DNA of 29,669 bases from a virus. The stretch covers positions 1 to 29,669 of the IMG/VR virus record IMGVR_UViG_3300025655_004325; one strand, 5' to 3'. Below, in pieces: positions 1 through 5,676 of this stretch (the stretch's first letter is position 1; every line of letters begins with the position of its first letter). The position numbers and the translations under genes were made by a program. The notes beneath the pieces are model-generated. The model did no database searches. It was not told the DNA's origin and worked only from the letters and a program-made list of their open reading frames with translations.

Positions 1-1
1 A

Positions 2-430
2 CCTTATGGTTTTGGTCCTGTTAGAAGTTTAAAAGATTATGAAATTTACGCAGGATTAAGATTTTCAAGAAGAGCGGTACAACAATATACGTTAGATAAA
101 AACTACCCACCAAACCCTACAATTTATACTACCGATGAAGAATGGGAATCTAGTTTTGCTTCGATATTTAAACATTGTATTGATTTATCGTTATCACAAG
201 TACCTGAAGAGGATTATGATTTTTGGGTCGTAGCTTTTCATGATGAAAAAGACGAAACTATATTCAGAAAAGATGCTGATATAAATGAAATTAAAAGATT
301 AAAGTCAGACCCTGATGGGTATTGTAAACTATGGAGGGATTTCCAAACAACACACAAACCAAAGTATTGGGTTGTTTGGCCGCATAGTCTATCAAAAGGT
401 TGGTGTGATAGAATAACTGGTAATTTATAA
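2..430 (+). CDS. C-terminal part of an unrecognised protein (5' end outside window)
   Basis: An open frame enters from the left edge and ends at TAA 428-430, giving the last 142 residues of a protein. It begins PYGFGPVRSLKDYEIYAG and ends WCDRITGNL. The composition is that of a soluble globular protein, with many aromatic and charged residues and no membrane segment. I do not recognise a family with confidence. It lies 9 nt upstream of two glycosyltransferase genes on the same strand, so a role in the same glycan block is the best guess, from context only. The start codon is not in the window. Confidence 0.75.
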   Translation, partial: PYGFGPVRSLKDYEIYAGLRFSRRAVQQYTLDKNYPPNPTIYTTDEEWESSFASIFKHCIDLSLSQVPEEDYDFWVVAFHDEKDETIFRKDADINEIKRLKSDPDGYCKLWRDFQTTHKPKYWVVWPHSLSKGWCDRITGNL

Positions 431-439
431 CATATTAAA

Positions 440-1192
440 ATGTATAATGTTATCATATCACTAACAACTATTCCAAACAGATTAATATCCCCACATCAAA
501 ATGGAGGTGTAAGGCCTGTTATAGACCTATTAGTCAATCAAGATTATCCTTACTATGAAATACATTTTAATATACCTTACGTCAATAAAAAAACTAATGA
601 AGAGTATAAATTACCTAATTGGTTATTGGAATATGGTGATAATAAATTAAAAATTTTCAGAACTGATGATTATGGTTCTATGACTAAGCTTTTACCAACT
701 ATTGAGCGCGTAAATGACCCTGAAACAATAATAATTACCGTTGATGATGACTTAAATTATGAGAATGGGTTTATTGAATACCATTTAATGAAACGTGAGG
801 TTTACCCCAATTCAGCACTAGGATTTGCTGGTATTGGTAGTATAAATGGGTCTTGTCATTTTTGTACAACTTTAAAAGAAGATACAAGAGTAAAAATTAT
901 TGAGGGGTACAAAACGGTTTCATATAAAAGAAAGTTCTTTGGTGATGACTTTAAAGAATTTGTTTTAGGTAATTGGAATGATGATATGATAATATCTGCA
1001 TACCTTGGTAAAAATAATATTCATAAAATTGTTATGAACTATAATCGAGATACTGATTTTAGACCACGAGTTGAGTCTTTTCCAGTGATAGGACATTTAC
1101 CAAATGAAAGTGGTGGTTGTAATATTTTTAGAACGGAGCAAGTACCCGACAACCACCAACACTACTATAAATTAGGTTATTTAGAAAAATAA
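440..1192 (+). CDS. GT-A type glycosyltransferase
   Basis: A 250-residue protein that probably transfers a sugar from a nucleotide-sugar donor. It opens with a beta strand and the TTIPNR sequence (residues 9-14), common at the start of GT-A fold glycosyltransferases, and has an acidic VDDD cluster at 101-104 that fits the metal/nucleotide-binding DxD site. Near the C-terminus is a Gly/Cys-rich SGGCNIF segment. No signal peptide or membrane helix is visible, so it should be cytoplasmic. Its TAA abuts the ATG of the next gene (1190-1192/1193), so the two are probably translated together. No Shine-Dalgarno is present; the leader is AT-rich. Donor and acceptor cannot be told from sequence. Confidence 0.75.
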   Translation: MYNVIISLTTIPNRLISPHQNGGVRPVIDLLVNQDYPYYEIHFNIPYVNKKTNEEYKLPNWLLEYGDNKLKIFRTDDYGSMTKLLPTIERVNDPETIIITVDDDLNYENGFIEYHLMKREVYPNSALGFAGIGSINGSCHFCTTLKEDTRVKIIEGYKTVSYKRKFFGDDFKEFVLGNWNDDMIISAYLGKNNIHKIVMNYNRDTDFRPRVESFPVIGHLPNESGGCNIFRTEQVPDNHQHYYKLGYLEK

Positions 1193-2863
1193 ATGAGTAT
1201 TACATTAGTTACAGGATTATGGAATATAGGTAGGGGTGAGTTATCTGAAGGGTGGTCACGTACCTACCAACACTATTTAGATAAGTTTAATCAATTATTA
1301 GATAACCCAAATAATATGATTATTTTTGGGGATAAAGAATTAGAAGAATTTGTTTTTCGAAAAAGAAATCCCGAAAATACCCAATTTATTCTTAGGGACG
1401 TTAGTTGGTTCAAATCCAATGAGTTCTATGAAAAAATACAAAAAATAAGAACCAATGAAAATTGGTACAATCAAACAGGTTGGTTGACAGATTCTACTCA
1501 AGCAAAATTAGAAATGTATAACCCGTTAGTCATGTCTAAAATTTTCATATTACATGACGCTAAAATACTTGATAAGTTTAATTCTGAGTTTTTGTTTTGG
1601 ATTGATGCTGGGTTAACAAATACGGTACATCCAGGGTATTTTACACATGATAAGGTTCTTGATAAATTACCTAAATATATAAATAAATTTTCATTTATAT
1701 GTTTCCCATATAACGCCGAAACTGAGATACATGGATTTAATTATCAAAGATTAAATGATATTTCAGGACATAAAGTCAACAAAGTTGCTAGAGGTGGGTT
1801 TTTTGGAGGACCAAAAAGTTCAATAACCGATATTAATACAATATATTATGGTTTATTATCTTCAACATTAGATGAAGGTTACATGGGTACAGAAGAGTCT
1901 ATTTTTAGTATTATGTGTTACAAACATTCAGACATTATTAATTATTTTGATATTAATGGTGATGGTATGTTGTGGAAATTTTTTGAGGATTTAAAAAACG
2001 ATAAATTAGTGATTAAAAATGAACAACCAATCGTTTTAGAAAATAATTTAGACCCCAATAAAGTAGGGTTATACGTTATAACTTTTAATAGTCCGAACCA
2101 ATTCAGAACTTTAATAACATCAATGTTGGAGTATGATTCAAATTATATTAATAAAACTAAAAAATTTTTATTAGACAATTCGTCAGATTCATCAACTACC
2201 GAAGAATACTCGGAACTTTGTAAACAATATGGTTTTGAACATATTAAAAAAGATAATTTAGGTATCTGTGGTGGTAGACAATTTATTGCGGAACATTTTG
2301 ATAAAACTGATTTAGATTACTACTTATTTTTTGAAGATGATATGTTTTTCTATCCTAAAAAAGGTGAGGTTTGTAAAAACGGATTTAATAGATATATTGA
2401 TAATTTATACGACAAAAGTTTAACCATAATTAAAAAATTTAACTTTGATTTTATTAAATTAAATTTTACAGAATTTTATGGTGATAACTCAACTCAATGG
2501 TCTTGGTATAATGTTCCACAAAATTTACGTCAAGAATTTTGGCCAGAAAAACCAAATCTACCAAAACAGGGATTAGACCCTAATGCACCAAAAACTAAAT
2601 TTACAAGTATTAGTTCTTATGGTGGTATACCTTTCGCTAAAGGTGAAGTTTATTATTGTAATTGGCCTCAGATAGTCTCAAGAATAGGTAATAAGAAAAT
2701 GTTTTTGGAAACTACATGGGCACACCCATTTGAACAGACATGGATGTCCCATATGTATCAATTAACAAAAAAAGGTGAGTTAAATCCTGGAATATTACTT
2801 TTAACACCAACAGAACATGATAGATTTGATTTTTATGATGGTAGTTTAAGAAAAGAATCTTAA
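1193..2863 (+). CDS. Two-domain glycosyltransferase (HtrL/YibB-like N-terminus, GT-A C-terminus)
   Basis: A 556-residue protein with two halves. Residues 1 to about 270 resemble the HtrL/YibB (WlaTC) family: an opening TLVTGLWNIGRGE, an acidic WIDAGLTN segment near residue 140, and a GGFFGGP segment. From about residue 290 a second GT-A-like fold begins (VGLYVITFNSPNQ), followed by LGICGGRQF and the acidic FFEDDMFF cluster near residue 380, a plausible metal site. Each half has its own acidic centre, so the protein may add two sugars in turn. It starts directly at the stop of the preceding glycosyltransferase. Family assignment is from motif resemblance; substrates are unknown. Confidence 0.7.
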   Translation: MSITLVTGLWNIGRGELSEGWSRTYQHYLDKFNQLLDNPNNMIIFGDKELEEFVFRKRNPENTQFILRDVSWFKSNEFYEKIQKIRTNENWYNQTGWLTDSTQAKLEMYNPLVMSKIFILHDAKILDKFNSEFLFWIDAGLTNTVHPGYFTHDKVLDKLPKYINKFSFICFPYNAETEIHGFNYQRLNDISGHKVNKVARGGFFGGPKSSITDINTIYYGLLSSTLDEGYMGTEESIFSIMCYKHSDIINYFDINGDGMLWKFFEDLKNDKLVIKNEQPIVLENNLDPNKVGLYVITFNSPNQFRTLITSMLEYDSNYINKTKKFLLDNSSDSSTTEEYSELCKQYGFEHIKKDNLGICGGRQFIAEHFDKTDLDYYLFFEDDMFFYPKKGEVCKNGFNRYIDNLYDKSLTIIKKFNFDFIKLNFTEFYGDNSTQWSWYNVPQNLRQEFWPEKPNLPKQGLDPNAPKTKFTSISSYGGIPFAKGEVYYCNWPQIVSRIGNKKMFLETTWAHPFEQTWMSHMYQLTKKGELNPGILLLTPTEHDRFDFYDGSLRKES

Positions 2864-2873
2864 AGGTATTTAT

Positions 2874-2899
2874 TTCTATAAACCAAAGTATTTATAGAA
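2874..2899 (+). promoter_or_regulatory. Candidate late promoter TATTTATA inside a 9-bp inverted repeat
   Basis: TTCTATAAA (2874-2882) and TTTATAGAA (2891-2899) are perfect reverse complements around an 8-nt loop. The 3' part contains TATTTATA (2889-2896), the motif found upstream of most operon-leading genes here, ending 15 nt before the ATG at 2912. Activity as a promoter is inferred from recurrence and orientation. Confidence 0.5.
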
Positions 2900-2911
2900 T
2901 AAAAACAATAG

Positions 2912-3475
2912 ATGGATTTTTTCATTAAAAAGAACGCCACATTACCTGTATTAAAATTACAAGTTGTTAAGGATGGGAGGAGTGACTACTTTAGTTTTAT
3001 GAAAACTATAGAGTTATCTGCCATTTTCTTTTCAATGGTGGATATTGATACTGGTATACCTAAAATCAGCTCAAGACCTGCGGGGTTTGTTGAAAAAACA
3101 TTTTTAGACCCGAACGCAGAACCTGAATATTATATCTACTATCAATTTACCCCAAGAGATACTAATAAAGTTGGTAGATATGAGGGACAATTTATGTTAA
3201 GGAATGATGATGGTGTTTTAATATTACCAATTAGAGAAAAACTTATAATTAATGTCCAAGAATCCTTTATTGCAGATGACTTAGAATATAACGCATGTTA
3301 CACTTCAGAATTCCCTTGTTGTGTGAACGGACCTTACACCACAACAACGACTACAGAATGTTGTCCTTGTACATCGACCACCACAACAATTCCTGTAACG
3401 ACTACTACAACAATTCCTGTAACGACTACTACAACAATTCCTGTAACAACTACTACAACTACATTATTAGGTTAG
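2912..3475 (+). CDS. Virion-like protein with C-terminal Thr-rich repeat tail
   Basis: A 187-residue protein. Residues 1 to about 115 look like a beta-sandwich, reminiscent in pattern of N-terminal domains of phage baseplate or fibre proteins, ending LPIREKLIINVQESF. Then come a Cys-containing linker (ACYTSEFPCCVNGP) and a low-complexity tail of Thr runs broken by three IPV units, encoded by three tandem 24-bp repeats. Such Thr tracts are linkers or O-glycosylation sites in other proteins; here glycosylation is inference from the neighbouring transferases. A candidate late promoter precedes it. The tail stops abruptly at TAG 3473-3475, while a different frame stays open for another 31 residues, so the annotated end may be truncated. 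Confidence 0.65.
   Translation: MDFFIKKNATLPVLKLQVVKDGRSDYFSFMKTIELSAIFFSMVDIDTGIPKISSRPAGFVEKTFLDPNAEPEYYIYYQFTPRDTNKVGRYEGQFMLRNDDGVLILPIREKLIINVQESFIADDLEYNACYTSEFPCCVNGPYTTTTTTECCPCTSTTTTIPVTTTTTIPVTTTTTIPVTTTTTTLLG
3383..3454 (+). repeat. Three tandem 24-bp repeats encoding Thr/IPV units
   Basis: The unit ACAACAATTCCTGTAACG plus ACTACT occurs at 3383-3406, 3407-3430 and 3431-3454. The first two are identical and the third has one G to A change. The unit length is a multiple of three, so copy-number changes would keep the reading frame. Confidence 0.9.
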
Positions 3476-3567
3476 AATTAATATCTTTAGGTCAAACAAT
3501 AAATGTTTGTGGTTCTTACCCTGTTTATACATCTGGTATTGATGTTACTATCGGAAACAATTGTTAA
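3454..3567 (+). other. Open -1 frame continuing past the stop of the Thr-tailed protein
   Basis: In the frame -1 to the upstream gene, the sequence after the Thr tail reads on without a stop to TAA 3565-3567. After the shared region it encodes LELISLGQTINVCGSYP followed by VYTSGIDVTIGNNC. It has no good start of its own. It may be the detached C-terminus of the 2912 gene (frameshift mutation, assembly error in the repeat, or ribosomal frameshift) or simply non-coding. No classical slippery heptamer is visible. Confidence 0.3.
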
Positions 3568-3618
3568 TCTTTAAAAAAGACGTTTTACTTAAACTTTATT
3601 GTAATTTATATTTGACTT

Positions 3619-3996
3619 ATGGAGAAACCTATTGTCTATAACGCCCTTGAGTGTAGGGAATGTAATGTTCCCAAAGGTTGGGGGCATGAAGTTATTTTCG
3701 AAAATAACGAATTATATTGTGGGAAATTGTTAGTGTTTAAAAAAGGATGTAAATTCTCAATGCACTATCACATGATTAAAGATGAAACTTGGTATGTTGA
3801 TAAGGGTGAATTTATTTATAGGTGGATTGACACAGAAAAAGGTGAAATCCAAGAAAGACATTTAAAAGTTGGTGACACCGTAAGACAATTACCTGGTCAA
3901 CCTCATCAGTTGGAGGCGTTAACTGAAGGAACAATTTTTGAAGTATCTACTCAACATTTTGATTCTGATTCTTATAGGGTTTGGAAAGGTAATTAA
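3619..3996 (+). CDS. Cupin, mannose-6-phosphate isomerase type II-like
   Basis: A 125-residue single-domain cupin. It has the metal-binding pattern HxH(x4)E at His49, His51 and Glu56 (SMHYHMIKDETWYV) and the second-motif histidine at His96 (PGQPHQLEA). The flow KGWGHEV, GKLLVF, then HxH resembles the C-terminal sugar-phosphate isomerase domain of mannose-1-phosphate guanylyltransferase/isomerase proteins. A likely role is isomerising or binding a sugar phosphate in the cytoplasm to feed nucleotide-sugar synthesis, consistent with the flanking glycosyltransferase and heptose genes. The nucleotidyltransferase half of ManC is absent. Its TAA overlaps the stop of the minus-strand SET gene. Confidence 0.75.
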   Translation: MEKPIVYNALECRECNVPKGWGHEVIFENNELYCGKLLVFKKGCKFSMHYHMIKDETWYVDKGEFIYRWIDTEKGEIQERHLKVGDTVRQLPGQPHQLEALTEGTIFEVSTQHFDSDSYRVWKGN

Positions 3997-4397
3997 CTAA
4001 TCACCTCAATATTACTTCTACCGTCGTTCCAATAATTAACATCACCATACCAAGTTACTATTTCCTCGTTTGGGTATATGTTTCTGTTGGCAATAAAAAT
4101 AAATGTTCTTTTTTCTAAATTAGAAATCCAGTACGAGTTAGCGTTTTTACTATGATTATATAAACAACCATATCCCCACGGTATTACCTGTTCTTCAGGG
4201 TCAGTTCCTTGAGGCCAGTTAAATCTATAATCAATTAATAATGAAGTTACCTCTCCTTTACTGATTGGTAATGTGAAAATCGGACATTCCTCGATTATCT
4301 CACCCTCTTTTATTATTTCCTTGGCAAACACACCCCATCCATGGATTGGTGATTTGTCTATGTAGATTTTTGTTGGTATATTTATTACGTTAGACAT
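3993..4397 (-). CDS. SET-domain protein (putative protein lysine methyltransferase)
   Basis: A 134-residue protein that is essentially one SET domain. Visible motifs, numbered from the chosen start, are GWGVFA at 20-25 (N-terminal SET motif), the substrate/cofactor region [10 protein letters not shown] with NHS at 81-83, and [11 protein letters not shown] at 109-119 ending with the SET-C tyrosine. In known members this fold transfers methyl groups from S-adenosylmethionine to lysine; the target here is unknown. The frame extends 29 residues further upstream, but I choose the ATG at 4397 because homology-like sequence begins just after it and the longer form would overlap the divergent gene at 4450. 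It is antisense to its neighbours and ends on a shared TTAA with the cupin gene. Confidence 0.75.
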   Translation of the reverse strand: MSNVINIPTKIYIDKSPIHGWGVFAKEIIKEGEIIEECPIFTLPISKGEVTSLLIDYRFNWPQGTDPEEQVIPWGYGCLYNHSKNANSYWISNLEKRTFIFIANRNIYPNEEIVTWYGDVNYWNDGRSNIEVIS

Positions 4398-4449
4398 TCT
4401 ATGTTCTTTATCAAAAGATATTTTATTTTTATATAAAATAAAACTAAAA
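4398..4449. promoter_or_regulatory. Divergent AT-rich promoter region
   Basis: This 52-bp gap separates the SET gene (minus) from the nucleotidyltransferase gene (plus). It contains TTTTTATATAAAA (4426-4438), nearly symmetrical, followed by an A-rich leader to the ATG at 4450. It resembles the other candidate promoters here, but the exact TATTTATA core is absent. Confidence 0.35.
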
Positions 4450-4836
4450 ATGAAAAAAGTTTGGGTAAATGGAACCTTTGACATATTACACCGAGGTCAT
4501 TTGGAGTTACTAGAATTTGCGTCATCATTTGGTGAACTTATGGTCGGGGTTGATACAGATAAACGAGTGTCTAAACTCAAAGGTGATAAAAGACCATTTA
4601 ACACTTGTCAAGATAGAATGTATTTTTTATCAAGAATAAACGGTGTGTCAAAAGTCGTTTCATTTGATTCTGATTTTGAATTGTCTGAAAAAATTAGAAC
4701 TTGGAAACCTGACATTATGATTGTTGGGTCAGATTATAAAGATAAAAAAGTAATTGGTTCTGAACACTCAAAAGAACTTATCTTTTTTAATAAAATAGAT
4801 GGATACTCAACAACAAAAATTTTAGAAAATGCGTAA
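4450..4836 (+). CDS. HldE C-terminal-like nucleotidyltransferase
   Basis: A 128-residue nucleotidyltransferase. The fold signature [11 protein letters not shown] (8-18) contains the HxGH motif at 14-17, which binds the triphosphate, and the C-terminus has GYSTTKILE, matching the S/TTxI motif of the cytidylyltransferase-like superfamily. It most resembles the D-beta-D-heptose 1-phosphate adenylyltransferase domain of HldE (RfaE domain II), at its usual domain length. It probably activates a sugar 1-phosphate to a nucleotide sugar in the cytoplasm. It overlaps the following kinase gene by 8 nt, so the two are translationally coupled. In bifunctional HldE the kinase comes first; here the halves are separate and reversed. 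Confidence 0.85.
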   Translation: MKKVWVNGTFDILHRGHLELLEFASSFGELMVGVDTDKRVSKLKGDKRPFNTCQDRMYFLSRINGVSKVVSFDSDFELSEKIRTWKPDIMIVGSDYKDKKVIGSEHSKELIFFNKIDGYSTTKILENA

Positions 4837-5569
4837 AATTTTAGTAATTGGTGAAACTTGTGTGGATAAATTTATTTATTCTGAAGTAACAAGATTCTCA
4901 CCCGAAGCACCAGTGCCTGTGTTAAAACCAATTAATATTATTGAAAATAAGGGTATGTCTGGTAATGTGGTTGAAAATGTTAAATCTCTTTCGACTGATT
5001 TAGAGGTAGTTCATTGGTGTCAACCTGAAACTATTACAAAAACAAGATTCGTTGAAGATAAATCAAACCACATGTTTATGAGGGTTGATGAAGGTGAGGA
5101 AAACATAACCCCAATAAATATAAACTTCCAAGATAAAGATTATCTATCAGATTTCGATATAACAATCGTTAGTGATTATAACAAAGGGTTTTTAACTGAC
5201 GAAGATTTAAAATTTATTGGTAGACACTCTAACTTATCAATATTAGATTCAAAAAGAAAACTCACTGAAGAAATTATTGAGGCGTTTTACTTTGTTAAAC
5301 TTAACGAGGGTGAAGCTAAACAAAATAAAAAATTGTCAAAACTTAAAAATGTAATAGTAACATTAGGTTCTAAAGGTGCTTTGCATGACGGAACTATTTA
5401 TCCAAGTTTATCACCAAAAGAAACTATTGATGTTAGTGGTGCTGGTGATACATTTACATCATCATTTATTTTAAAATATTATGAGACAAAAAATACATCT
5501 ATATCAATTACCTTCGCAAATGAGATGTGTTCTAAAGTTGTTTCTAAGAGAGGAGTAACCACTCCATAA
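4829..5569 (+). CDS. PfkB-family sugar kinase, HldE N-terminal-like (heptose 7-phosphate kinase)
   Basis: A 246-residue PfkB/ribokinase-family protein. The [11 protein letters not shown] segment at 22-32 is a hallmark of the HldE heptose-7-phosphate kinase domain, [13 protein letters not shown] corresponds to the GGAANV substrate region, VSDYNKG (114-120) to the conserved DYxKG, and DVSGAGDTF (201-209) carries the anion hole and catalytic Asp207. Known members phosphorylate D-glycero-D-manno-heptose 7-phosphate at C1. At 246 residues it is shorter than the usual roughly 315, mainly through compact loops, and all main motifs remain. Together with the overlapping nucleotidyltransferase it would give two of the steps to ADP-heptose; the phosphatase and epimerase are not in the window. 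Confidence 0.85.
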   Translation: MRKILVIGETCVDKFIYSEVTRFSPEAPVPVLKPINIIENKGMSGNVVENVKSLSTDLEVVHWCQPETITKTRFVEDKSNHMFMRVDEGEENITPININFQDKDYLSDFDITIVSDYNKGFLTDEDLKFIGRHSNLSILDSKRKLTEEIIEAFYFVKLNEGEAKQNKKLSKLKNVIVTLGSKGALHDGTIYPSLSPKETIDVSGAGDTFTSSFILKYYETKNTSISITFANEMCSKVVSKRGVTTP

Positions 5570-5631
5570 TTTTTTGTTTTTCAGTTTGACTTAATTCTTT
5601 AATAATTTTATATTTATTGTGGTAAGGTAAA

Positions 5632-5648
5632 TGTCATAATGTGTGACA
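5632..5648 (+). promoter_or_regulatory. Short hairpin upstream of DNA polymerase
   Basis: TGTCA (5632-5636) and TGACA (5644-5648) form a 5-bp stem with a 7-nt loop, TAATGTG, 28 nt before the polymerase ATG. In T4 and RB69 the polymerase represses its own translation by binding a hairpin of similar size near its start; here this is an analogy. A TATTTATT motif lies just upstream (5611-5618). Confidence 0.3.
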
Positions 5649-5676
5649 GCTAATAGACCAATCAAAATTTAAAATT

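Noticed and set aside
238-456. Minus-strand ORF of 72 codons
   Set aside because: It is antisense to the clearly coding partial gene at 2-430 and has no protein-like features.
3383-3454. CRISPR-like or diversity-generating repeat array
   Set aside because: The 24-bp units are direct tandem repeats without spacers and simply encode Thr/IPV units in frame; no reverse transcriptase is present.
4398-4484. 29-residue N-terminal extension of the SET protein
   Set aside because: It would overlap the start of the divergent nucleotidyltransferase gene, and its sequence is low-complexity Phe/Ile/Lys from an AT-rich promoter region.
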